From the NCBI GenBank assembly GCA_902772905.1, contig CACYCL010000164.1, positions 1 to 44,258 of the forward strand: a DNA stretch of 44,258 bases, in the 5' to 3' direction. Source of the DNA: an uncultured bacterium. Lineage in GTDB: Bacteria > Verrucomicrobiota > Kiritimatiellia > RFP12 > UBA1067. Both the position numbers and the translations under genes were made by a program. Each line of letters opens with the position of its first letter. Positions within the stretch are counted from its first letter, which is position 1. Shown here one piece after another: positions 25,767 through 33,202 of the stretch. The notes beneath the pieces were generated by a model. That model was not told the DNA's origin. It did not search any database and saw only the letters and a program-made list of their open reading frames with translations.

Positions 25767-26959
25767 CAGACCGTATGGACGAAAAGTCCGCTCCTCAGTT
25801 TAGGCTCAAACCACGTTGACTTCGGCGGCATAATCGCGCCAGCATCAGCTATCGCCATCATCTCGTCAACCGTGACAGGCTCCATGGCGAACGCGACGGC
25901 GTTCTCGCCAGAGTCGACCTTCGCCGCAAGCGCATCGTCGCCGCGTATGCCGCCCATGAACGAGATGCGCGAATCCGTGCGAGGGTCGCCTATGCCGAGG
26001 ACCGGCGCAAGAAGCCTGTCCTGCAGATAGGAGACGTCAAGTGCTCCGACAACGTCCGTTCCTGAAGGTATGCTCCACGAAAGATCCGTCCACTTTCCGC
26101 GGAAGTACATGCGGCAGTTGCGGTCGCCGCGCCGACCAATGGCGAAGTTCTCCGAAATCCTCGACATGAACTCGTAGTCGGAGAGTCCGTTGAGATCGGC
26201 AACAAGGCGGTTGTAGGCAAGAATCCTAAGCTGACTGGCTGGGAATATCACAGCCATGAACCAGCGGCTCTCGCCCTCGAAGCCACGTTCCTTGGCATAG
26301 CGAGCGGCGGCGGCGGAACGATGGTGTCCATCGGCAATGTACGCAACAGGCACACGGGCAAAAAGCTCTACAAGCTCGTCGGCAGTGCAAGACGACGCAG
26401 GCGCGATCTCCCACACGGTGTGGCCGATTCCATCAGGAGCCACAAAGTCATACAGCGGAGAGCGCGCACACGCTTCCTCGACGATTGTGTCTATCGCCTT
26501 GTCATCGCGATAGGTGAGGAACGCAGGGCCAGTATGCGCCGCAAGCGTCTCGATGTGACGCGTACGGTCGTCTTCCTTGTCCTTGCGGGTCTTCTCATGC
26601 TGCTTGAGAACGCCGGCTATGTAGTCCTTCGTGTCGAACGTCGCGACAATGCCAGTCTGACGGTGCGAACCCATCGTCTGACGGTAGGCGTAGAACTTGG
26701 GTTCGGAGTCGCGCACGAGCGTACCGTCGGCAACGAGACCGTCAAGGGCACGGCGCGCCTGGGCATACGCCTCTGGCGAAGAGCAGCCCGTGCCGTCCGG
26801 AAGGTCTATTTCGGGACGCGACACATGCAGGAAGCTCTTTGGATTGCCCGCCGCCAATGCCTTGGCCTCGGCAGTATCAACAACATCATAAGGAACGGAC
26901 GCGACCAAGGCCGCGTCCTTCTCGTTCGGCCTGACGGCCGCAAATGGATGTATATTCAT
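25766..26959 (-). CDS. DUF1015 family protein
   Basis: This 397-residue cytosolic protein matches DUF1015 along its length. It begins HPFAAVRPNEKDAALVASVPYDVV and has the family's central YIADGHHRSAAA motif (about 208-219) and HEKTRKDKEDDR segment. In Bacteroidetes this family is often encoded beside serine-biosynthesis genes, but no such neighbours occur here and the reaction is not known to me. The ATG lacks a clear ribosome-binding site and lies six bases below the surface-repeat protein gene, so translation may be coupled. Confidence 0.88.
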   Translation of the reverse strand: MNIHPFAAVRPNEKDAALVASVPYDVVDTAEAKALAAGNPKSFLHVSRPEIDLPDGTGCSSPEAYAQARRALDGLVADGTLVRDSEPKFYAYRQTMGSHRQTGIVATFDTKDYIAGVLKQHEKTRKDKEDDRTRHIETLAAHTGPAFLTYRDDKAIDTIVEEACARSPLYDFVAPDGIGHTVWEIAPASSCTADELVELFARVPVAYIADGHHRSAAAARYAKERGFEGESRWFMAVIFPASQLRILAYNRLVADLNGLSDYEFMSRISENFAIGRRGDRNCRMYFRGKWTDLSWSIPSGTDVVGALDVSYLQDRLLAPVLGIGDPRTDSRISFMGGIRGDDALAAKVDSGENAVAFAMEPVTVDEMMAIADAGAIMPPKSTWFEPKLRSGLFVHTV

Positions 26960-26965
26960 TTTATG

Positions 26966-27535
26966 TCAGAACCCAACGTTCACAATTGGAAAGAACTGGA
27001 GCTCGGCGTCACGAATGACGTTGACAACGCCAATCTGATACCCGTACATAGTCTCGCAGCGGTTAATAAGGCCGAACTGCAGGCCACGCGCCTCGCCAGC
27101 CGTGTTCACAAGACCCACCTGAACGCCGCGCACGTGCCCAGTCTCGTTCCAAAGGCCAGCCTGAACACCGCAGAAGTCGCAACCGCCTGCCGAGTTGTAC
27201 AAGCCAACCTGCACGCCTGAGATGTCGTCCTTCACATCGTTGCGCAGGACGTTCAGCATCAGACCTTCGAACGTGAGCGCACGACCCCAAAGCCCGATGT
27301 CAAAACCAGTCACGTTCTCTTGACGCGTCGAGAACGGAATCGTGAACCTTACACCAACGACATCCACCGACTCTGGGTATTCGCAAATGGCGACGAACGC
27401 TGGCCATACATTGCTTTCACGGCGGCGCTCTTCGCGCGGCTGTTGCGACTGTTCATCAATGCTGGGCACGATTTCCTGCGCCAACAGCGGCATTGCGAGC
27501 GCTGCGGATACGGCAAGCGAAAAGACTTTCTTCAT
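26966..27535 (-). CDS. Secreted LA_2272-type surface repeat protein
   Basis: After a signal peptide (about 1-19) and a polar linker, the 189-residue protein carries about four tandem units of roughly 20 residues. Their core is G-V-Q-V-G-L-x-N (GVQVGLYN, GVQAGLWN, GVQVGLVN, GLQFGLIN, then YQIGVVN). Such regular repeats suggest a beta-solenoid or beta-rich surface structure, as in LA_2272/LBF_2127-type proteins. The function is unknown. AGAGGA lies seven bases ahead of the ATG, and a good promoter is 33 bases up. It leads an operon with DUF1015 and DNA-related genes, an odd pairing. Confidence 0.72.
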   Translation of the reverse strand: MKKVFSLAVSAALAMPLLAQEIVPSIDEQSQQPREERRRESNVWPAFVAICEYPESVDVVGVRFTIPFSTRQENVTGFDIGLWGRALTFEGLMLNVLRNDVKDDISGVQVGLYNSAGGCDFCGVQAGLWNETGHVRGVQVGLVNTAGEARGLQFGLINRCETMYGYQIGVVNVIRDAELQFFPIVNVGF

Positions 27536-27567
27536 GTTGAATCCTCTTTAGCTGTTTTTGGTGGTTA

Positions 27568-27596
27568 ATTATATACTTTATTGGCTGAAAAATCAA
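27568..27596 (-). promoter_or_regulatory. Promoter of the surface-repeat/DUF1015/SNF2 operon
   Basis: On the minus strand TTGATT (27591-27596), a 17-base spacer and TATAAT (27568-27573) are visible. This -10 has no upstream TG but the -35 is good. Confidence 0.65.
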
Positions 27597-27606
27597 TCGG
27601 TGGCCG

Positions 27607-28107
27607 TCACTTTTCTACGACCGTCACCTTTTTGATCACTACGGCCGTTTCGGGCACGTTCTGATGTGGGCCGGCAAAGCCGGTCTTCACCTTGCCGATG
27701 GCGTCCACCACCGAAAGGCCGTCGGTAACCTCGCCGAATACCGCGTAACCAAAGCCCTGCTGCGTAGGATTCTGGAAATCGAGGAAGTCGTTGTCGACGA
27801 GGTTGATGAAGAACTGGCTCGTCGCGGAGTCGACGACCATAGTGCGAGCCATAGCTATCGTGCCGCGCTTGTTCTTCAGGCCATTCACCGCTTCGTTGCG
27901 GATCGGAGCGCGTGTAGGCTTCTGGTTCATGTCCTTCGTGAAGCCGCCGCCCTGTATCATGAACCCGTCTATCACGCGGTGAAAAATCGTCCCGTCATAA
28001 TGGCCGTCCTTCGCGTACTTCACGAAGTTCGCCACTGTTTCAGGCGCCTTGTCCGCATTGAGCTCCAGGGTGATTGTTCCCATCGTGGTCTCGATTGTCG
28101 CTTTCAT
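27607..28107 (-). CDS. Cyclophilin-type peptidyl-prolyl cis-trans isomerase
   Basis: The 166-residue cytosolic enzyme speeds proline isomerisation during protein folding. It is a compact PpiB-like cyclophilin: [19 protein letters not shown], then [15 protein letters not shown] (catalytic Arg in FHRV, near residue 44), SQFFINL and FAGPHQN. There is no signal peptide. It appears monocistronic. The -10 element ends only seven bases before the ATG, so the message should be leaderless and there is no room for a Shine-Dalgarno. Confidence 0.95.
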   Translation of the reverse strand: MKATIETTMGTITLELNADKAPETVANFVKYAKDGHYDGTIFHRVIDGFMIQGGGFTKDMNQKPTRAPIRNEAVNGLKNKRGTIAMARTMVVDSATSQFFINLVDNDFLDFQNPTQQGFGYAVFGEVTDGLSVVDAIGKVKTGFAGPHQNVPETAVVIKKVTVVEK

Positions 28108-28114
28108 GTCGCGT

Positions 28115-28123
28115 ATTATACCA
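28115..28123 (-). promoter_or_regulatory. Extended -10 promoter giving a leaderless isomerase mRNA
   Basis: TGGTATAAT (28115-28123 on the minus strand) is followed by ACGCGAC and then the ATG. No good -35 is seen. Transcription starting about seven bases below the -10 would begin at or within one or two bases of the start codon. Confidence 0.65.
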
Positions 28124-28189
28124 AATTTCGTCCACGCTCGCCATCACCTACCAACAAAGGCTTCCTGGACGATGCGTTGCCTATATATA

Positions 28190-29374
28190 CTATGCAACAC
28201 AAGAACATTCACCACAATCAGGATGATACCTCTGGCAGTAGTCACGGTGAATCTGCAGCAGTCCCTGTATCAACAGACCATTGCCCGCATATACGGCAAC
28301 TGGATTGTGGTCGCGTCCGAAGAGTCGAAAGGCTGTCAGCCGCACGGGTTGCGAAACATCCTCCGGCGGAAGCCATTCGGGCGGCTCCGTCATGCGCTCT
28401 TCGGCCATTGCATAGGGCACCACTACGTTTGCCAGCACAGCCGCCGCACGTCCCCTTCCCATGCACCGCGCAATCAGCTCCCCGCCTGTGCACCCTTTTT
28501 GCCGCTGCTCCCCGCACATTGCGGACACCATGTCCCTGCATGACTTAGGAGAGAAATCCGAGGCATCGGCGAGTTCCATGGTCGGCGTAGCGGTGAACAC
28601 CGTCGCAGCATCGGCTAGTCTCCGTTCCGGCTGGTTGCACGGCCTCAGCCCCATGCGTTCCCAGTTCTCGAAACCTCCTGCCACAAGCAGTGCCTCCTTC
28701 GCGATGTCTGGCTCCCGGAGCAGATTGCCTATCGGGACGCGTTCGGCAATCCGGCGAAACTGCGACGCATTCCGCGAATAGCCAAGTGCCGTCATCACCT
28801 CTTCGTAAAACACCTGCCTGCGCCCAGCCGCTCCTTCGCAAAGCCGTCCGCAGATTCGCCGCGCCTTCATGTGAAGCCTGCGACGCCCAGCCGACGCCAA
28901 GACCTCATGCGCGAAGTCGGGGTCATCGGCCAGACGCTGCCTGCACGGGCGCTCGTCGAGCGGAAGGCGAGCGTATGGATAGGCCGACAGGTCGATCTGG
29001 TCGGGCGAGAACGATGCATCCTCCGACATGAATCGACCAAGCCAGATTGACACTGCGCCTGGCGGCAGGGTGGCCGGAACAGGTCCGCATCTCCAAGTGA
29101 CGTGCGCAATGACGTTCCTGTACTTTGGATCCGATCCATGTCCATGAATGTCCCAGTCCGACGGGCACAGATGTATCTCGACATCTCCAACGACACGCCG
29201 CCGTTCATGCCCGATCTCGATGACCGCGCCGAGGAAGTCCGGCCCTGCGCCAAGGTTCCACTCGCCAGGGCTGACTACAGTCACCTCGCTGCCCCGCCTT
29301 GTGTAGAGACGCCGTGGCCTGAACGCCGCATCGTACCATATCGCCTGGACGTGCCTCTCCGATACGCCGCCCAT
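28190..29374 (-). CDS. DUF2851 family protein
   Basis: The 394-residue cytosolic protein has the DUF2851 hallmarks near the start: GEWNLGAGPDFLGAVIEIG (about 37-55) and GDVEIHLCPSDWDIHGH (about 63-79), with conserved acidic and histidine residues that look like a nuclease- or metal-type site. A Cys-rich tail (CQRYHPDCGECSC) may bind a metal. The family is common in Bacteroidetes and has no proven function. It starts nine bases after the recA stop with GAGGGG ahead, as the last gene of the comM-recA operon, which hints at a DNA role. Confidence 0.85.
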   Translation of the reverse strand: MGGVSERHVQAIWYDAAFRPRRLYTRRGSEVTVVSPGEWNLGAGPDFLGAVIEIGHERRRVVGDVEIHLCPSDWDIHGHGSDPKYRNVIAHVTWRCGPVPATLPPGAVSIWLGRFMSEDASFSPDQIDLSAYPYARLPLDERPCRQRLADDPDFAHEVLASAGRRRLHMKARRICGRLCEGAAGRRQVFYEEVMTALGYSRNASQFRRIAERVPIGNLLREPDIAKEALLVAGGFENWERMGLRPCNQPERRLADAATVFTATPTMELADASDFSPKSCRDMVSAMCGEQRQKGCTGGELIARCMGRGRAAAVLANVVVPYAMAEERMTEPPEWLPPEDVSQPVRLTAFRLFGRDHNPVAVYAGNGLLIQGLLQIHRDYCQRYHPDCGECSCVA

Positions 29375-29383
29375 TGCCGCCCC

Positions 29384-30370
29384 TCAAGCCGCCTTTGCCG
29401 TCATGACGCGGTCGGCGATTTCCGCAGCCACTTCGGGATGTTCACGAAGGTATGCTATAGCCGCCAGATTCCCCTGCGCAAGCTGGCTGTCGCCGTACGA
29501 AAGCCAGCTGCCGCGCTTCTCGACTATGCCACGCGCAAGCGCCGCGTCGAGAATTGAACCCTCGCGTGAGATTCCGCATGAGTAGAGTATGTCGAACTCG
29601 GCCTCGGCAAACGGCGCCGCGACCTTGTTCTTTACGACCTTGACTCTTGTGCGATTGCCTATTACCTGTCCGGACGAGTCCTTGATTGCGCCTATGCGCT
29701 GCACCTGAAGGCGGCAGGTTGCATAGAACTTGAGCGCCTTGCCGCCAGGAGTGGTCTCGGGATTGCCGAACATCACGCCTATCTTGTCGCGCACCTGGTT
29801 AGTGAAGATGCAAAGCGTCCTCGTCTGCGCCATGGTCGCAGTCAGCTTGCGCATCGCCTGTGACATCAGCCTCGCCTGCAGCCCCACGTGGGCATCGCCT
29901 ATGTCGCCGTCGATCTCGGCCTGCGGCGTAAGCGCGGCGACGGAGTCGATGACAACCACGTCTACCGCGCCTGACTTCGCCAGCTGCTCGCATATCGTAA
30001 GCGCCTCCTCCCCCGAATTTGGCTGCGACACGACAAGTTCGTCGAGGTTGACGCCTATTTTCCTTGCATAAGCAGGATCAAGCGCATGTTCCGCGTCTAT
30101 GAACGCAGCCACGCCGCCCGCCTTCTGCGCATTCGCCACAACATGCAGGGCAAGCGTCGTCTTGCCAGACGACTCGTGTCCGTAACATTCTACGATTCTG
30201 CCACGCGGAAGCCCGCCTACGCCCAGTGCCATGTCAAGCGAAAGCGCACCTGTTGAAATGGACTCAACGGTTTTGTCGGCCGCGTCACCAAGACGCAGCA
30301 CGGCCATTTCGCCGAACTCCTTGCGTATGGACTTCATTACCTCGTCAAGCACCGTTGCAATCTTTCCCAT
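29384..30370 (-). CDS. recA: Recombinase RecA
   Basis: RecA forms filaments on single-stranded DNA, drives homologous strand exchange and triggers LexA self-cleavage. The 328-residue protein has the full core: the Walker A loop (64-71), [10 protein letters not shown], the [12 protein letters not shown]alker B strand, loop L1 and L2 regions and [10 protein letters not shown]. Walker A reads GHESSGKT, with His where nearly all RecA proteins have Pro. The acidic C-terminal tail of longer RecA proteins is missing. AGGAGG lies seven bases before the ATG. It is cotranscribed with yraN and comM. Confidence 0.98.
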   Translation of the reverse strand: MGKIATVLDEVMKSIRKEFGEMAVLRLGDAADKTVESISTGALSLDMALGVGGLPRGRIVECYGHESSGKTTLALHVVANAQKAGGVAAFIDAEHALDPAYARKIGVNLDELVVSQPNSGEEALTICEQLAKSGAVDVVVIDSVAALTPQAEIDGDIGDAHVGLQARLMSQAMRKLTATMAQTRTLCIFTNQVRDKIGVMFGNPETTPGGKALKFYATCRLQVQRIGAIKDSSGQVIGNRTRVKVVKNKVAAPFAEAEFDILYSCGISREGSILDAALARGIVEKRGSWLSYGDSQLAQGNLAAIAYLREHPEVAAEIADRVMTAKAA

Positions 30371-30395
30371 TGCCTTGCCTCCTTTCTTCCTGATG

Positions 30396-30830
30396 TCAGT
30401 CCCACTTCACGAATCGACTGGGATTCGCGAAGAGGTTCACTTTCTCGATATGGTCCACGACAGGCCTTCCCCCGCTCGGCGTACCATATATCTCTATCAC
30501 GTCAAAGCGAAAGTCGCCGTGCCATCTGTTGGCGCGCCGCCATGCATTGCAGGCCCGCCGCAAGTTGGTTCGCTTCCGCCTGTCAATGCGAGAGAGCCTT
30601 CTCCCATACGGCGACATCGTGGCGTGCTGCTTCACCTCGACAAACACCATTGCGTCCGTCTTGGGATCCCATGCCACAAGGTCTATTTCCAGACGTCGGT
30701 CCTTGGCCACGGGGCAGCTGTTGCGGTCGATTATCTGGAATCCGGCGCGGCGAAGGTATTCCGCCGCGACATCCTCGCCCCAAACACCGTTCGCAACGCC
30801 GATGTTCGCCGAATCACGCCGCAGACGCAT
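30396..30830 (-). CDS. yraN: YraN/UPF0102 family endonuclease-like protein
   Basis: This 144-residue cytosolic protein has the Holliday-junction-resolvase-like PD-(D/E)xK fold of UPF0102. The opening is [14 protein letters not shown] (18-31), the core is LEIDLVAWD (Glu48, Asp50) and FVEVK is at 63-67. The family is probably involved in DNA processing, but its substrate is not settled. ATG 30830 has GGGGGT seven bases upstream and overlaps the previous gene by 17 bases; a GTG at 30848 is less likely. Its place between a recA-linked unknown and recA supports a DNA role. Confidence 0.9.
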   Translation of the reverse strand: MRLRRDSANIGVANGVWGEDVAAEYLRRAGFQIIDRNSCPVAKDRRLEIDLVAWDPKTDAMVFVEVKQHATMSPYGRRLSRIDRRKRTNLRRACNAWRRANRWHGDFRFDVIEIYGTPSGGRPVVDHIEKVNLFANPSRFVKWD

Positions 30831-31413
30831 TGCGATACCCCCTTTCACGTGCCTCGTACGCCGAGGTGTCGTGCGCTACAAGCATCGGGATGCCAAACGC
30901 CACGACGGACATGGAGCCCGCTATGGCCTCGCACAGTCCAACGGCCTCGGCTTGTGTGATTATGATGTGCCCATGCATTCCCTCGCCGCCATCTCGCGGG
31001 TTGCGGTAGACTTCAAGCGAATAGCCGGTTATAGGCTCGACGAGGTGGCGCAACTGTATTTTCGTTGCCGCACGCGATGTCTGGTGGTAGAGGCCGCGGT
31101 CGTCGTTGATTGACTCGCATTCTCCTCTGAACACCTGAAGAATCCTGCACAGGTCATTGAAGTCGAGCTTGACGCATATTGCATTCTCCCAGTCAAAGCG
31201 CGCGAACGTCGGAGACGCCCCCCTTCTGTCGCCTATCGCACACTGATTCGCAACGCGCATCATGATGCTGCCGTCTACGTTGTCATGCGCGGGATGCAGC
31301 TTCAGCTCCAACGCGCCGCCCGTGCCCTTTTGATTGGCGTGGTAGAATCTGAGCGTCGGCCTGTACTGGCCTAGAGCCGCTCCCTGACTGTTTCTCTCCT
31401 TGTTCGTTTCCAT
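30814..31413 (-). CDS. Conserved hypothetical protein in the recA operon
   Basis: I do not recognise a named family. The 199-residue protein has no signal or membrane segment. It looks like a compact alpha/beta protein with notable stretches TLRFYHANQKGTGGALELKLHPAHD (here about 18-42, conserved-looking), ARFDWENAICVKLDFNDLCRILQVFRG and a GLCEAIAGSM helix. It may be a single-strand nucleic-acid-binding protein of Whirly/PC4 style, but that is a guess. AAAGGAG lies nine bases before ATG 31413, preferred over a longer frame overlapping comM. It sits between comM and yraN. Confidence 0.65.
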   Translation of the reverse strand: METNKERNSQGAALGQYRPTLRFYHANQKGTGGALELKLHPAHDNVDGSIMMRVANQCAIGDRRGASPTFARFDWENAICVKLDFNDLCRILQVFRGECESINDDRGLYHQTSRAATKIQLRHLVEPITGYSLEVYRNPRDGGEGMHGHIIITQAEAVGLCEAIAGSMSVVAFGIPMLVAHDTSAYEARERGYRNASAA

Positions 31414-31475
31414 GTTTGCGTTCTCCTTTCTTTTCTTCGCAGTTGATGCACACTCCCGCCGACGCCGACAGCGAG

Positions 31476-33029
31476 TCACATCCAGAATGAATTCGCCTCG
31501 TCGTCGCAGCGACGGTAGTCGAGCGCGGCAAGAAGGTCGTCATCGCGCACACCCTCGGATCCTGCGAGATCCGCAAGGGTCCTCGCCACGCGCAGAACCT
31601 TGTCATAGGCGCGGGCAGAGAGGTTCAGCCGCTCAATCATGCGGACAAGCTTCTCGCGATCCTTGGCTGTAAAATGGCATACGTCCGCCAAATGCCGACT
31701 CCTGACCTGCGCATTGGTTCGCACGCCAGGCATGCCACGGTAGCGCTCTGCTTGAATTGCCCGTGCGCGAATCACCCTCTCGCGCATGGCTTCGCTCGAC
31801 TCCCCGGGATCCATGAGTGGAAGTTCCCTGGCATTGACCGACGGCACCTCGATCTGAATGTCTATTCTGTCCAGGACAGGCCCGGATACGCGCCCCTGAT
31901 ATTTCAGTATCGCCGTCGGAGAGCATCTGCACGCATGAGCCGCGTCGCCATACCAGCCGCATGGGCATGGGTTCATCGCGGCGACAAGCATGAACTCCGA
32001 CGGAAAGTCGTAGGCTGCCGCCGCGCGCGACACGCCGACGTGTCCGTCTTCGAGAGGCTGTCTCAAAACCTCCAGCGACTGACGCGGAAACTCGGCAAAC
32101 TCGTCCAGGAACAGCACGCCCCTGTGCGCAAGCGACACCTCGCCGGGAAGCGCGCGCATTCCGCCGCCGAGCAGGCCTATGGACGATACGGTGTGATGCG
32201 GCGCACGGAACGGCCGCCGCGTCACGAAGCGACCCGCGCCGGCCCCCTTCGCCTCGCCTGCCACTGAATGAATTCGCGACACTTCAAGCGCCTCGTCAAC
32301 CGTGAGCGGCGGCAATATGGACGGTATGCGACGCGCCAGCATTGTCTTGCCGGAGCCCGGCGATCCTATCATCAGTATGTTGTGGCCGCCGGCAACGGCG
32401 ACTTCGATGGCCTTGCGGGCACGCTCCTGCCCCTTCACATCGGAAAAGTCGTCCATCGCGCCGCAACCAGACGCAACAAGTCCGCCAAGGTCGGTATAGC
32501 GAGGCTCAATGGCCCGCTCGCCGTTCAAATACTGCACCGTCTCCTGCAATGTGCGCACAGGTATGACATCAATGCCGCCGACCACGCTGGCCTCATCTAC
32601 GTTTTCAATCGGCACTATGGCGGCACGTCGTCCAATGCGCTTCATTTCAAGTACAATCGGCAGTATGCCTCGCACGCGCCGCACCTCTCCGGAAAGCGAC
32701 AGCTCGCCGACGAACGCATACTCATCCAGATGTTCGTTGCTGATGCGCCCTGTGGCCTTCAAAAGACACACCGCTATCGGCAAATCGTATATCGGCCCCT
32801 CCTTCCGGACATCGGCGGGCGCGAGATTAACCGTAACGTCGAATTCCTTCCTCGATGCAAGCCCTTGGTTCTTGAGCGCCGTAGGAATCCTGTCCTTGGC
32901 CTCTTTTACCGCCGTATCCGGAAGCCCGACAATTGCGAACTGCGACGTGCCGACGGCAGAATACACCTCTATCTCGACCGTTCGCGCGTCGACTCCGTTC
33001 ACAGCTCCAGAGTAGCATTTTGCAAGCAT
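31476..33029 (-). CDS. comM: ComM/YifB-type Mg-chelatase-like AAA+ ATPase
   Basis: ComM is a hexameric helicase that promotes branch migration during natural transformation. The 517-residue protein starts with the Lon-protease-like fold (about 1-170). Residues 196-400 form the Mg-chelatase AAA+ core, with Walker A GSPGSGKT (222-229) and Walker B LFLDEFAEF. A cysteine cluster CPCGWYGDAAHACRC may bind zinc. A helical lid ends the protein. AAAGGAA precedes the ATG. It leads the operon with the unknown protein, yraN, recA and DUF2851, and its promoter carries four phased CTTAAG elements. Confidence 0.95.
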   Translation of the reverse strand: MLAKCYSGAVNGVDARTVEIEVYSAVGTSQFAIVGLPDTAVKEAKDRIPTALKNQGLASRKEFDVTVNLAPADVRKEGPIYDLPIAVCLLKATGRISNEHLDEYAFVGELSLSGEVRRVRGILPIVLEMKRIGRRAAIVPIENVDEASVVGGIDVIPVRTLQETVQYLNGERAIEPRYTDLGGLVASGCGAMDDFSDVKGQERARKAIEVAVAGGHNILMIGSPGSGKTMLARRIPSILPPLTVDEALEVSRIHSVAGEAKGAGAGRFVTRRPFRAPHHTVSSIGLLGGGMRALPGEVSLAHRGVLFLDEFAEFPRQSLEVLRQPLEDGHVGVSRAAAAYDFPSEFMLVAAMNPCPCGWYGDAAHACRCSPTAILKYQGRVSGPVLDRIDIQIEVPSVNARELPLMDPGESSEAMRERVIRARAIQAERYRGMPGVRTNAQVRSRHLADVCHFTAKDREKLVRMIERLNLSARAYDKVLRVARTLADLAGSEGVRDDDLLAALDYRRCDDEANSFWM

Positions 33030-33068
33030 CTTTTCGTTCCTTTCCGCCTTCGTGCTGAAGACACGGAT

Positions 33069-33077
33069 ATTATCGCA
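33069..33077 (-). promoter_or_regulatory. Extended -10 promoter of the comM-recA operon
   Basis: TGCGATAAT (33069-33077 on the minus strand) forms an extended -10. The -35 position falls on the first CTTAAG element and does not match TTGACA, as expected for a regulated promoter. The leader to the ATG is about 33 bases. Confidence 0.55.
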
Positions 33078-33093
33078 GAAAAAACGAAAAGAT

Positions 33094-33136
33094 ACCTTAA
33101 GATTACCTTAAGATTTACCTTAAGATTTCTTAAGGT
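33094..33136. promoter_or_regulatory. Four helically phased TCTTAAGGT elements upstream of comM
   Basis: CTTAAG occurs at 33096, 33107, 33119 and 33129, spacings of 11, 12 and 10 bases, about one helix turn each. On the coding strand three copies read (A)ATCTTAAGGT and the most upstream copy is inverted (ACCTTAAGA). They cover the -35 and the region just above it, suggesting an operator or activator array. The rest of 33030-33202 holds no gene. Confidence 0.6.
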
Positions 33137-33202
33137 TCAGATCGGAAATTTTACACAGCAACCGAAGCCGCAGCCAATGTTTACGGACCTGCGGCGACAC
33201 CC

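Noticed and set aside
28178..28203. A small inverted repeat GTTGC/GCAAC after the DUF2851 stop.
   Set aside because: The stem is only five bases and no T-run follows, so a terminator is not supported.
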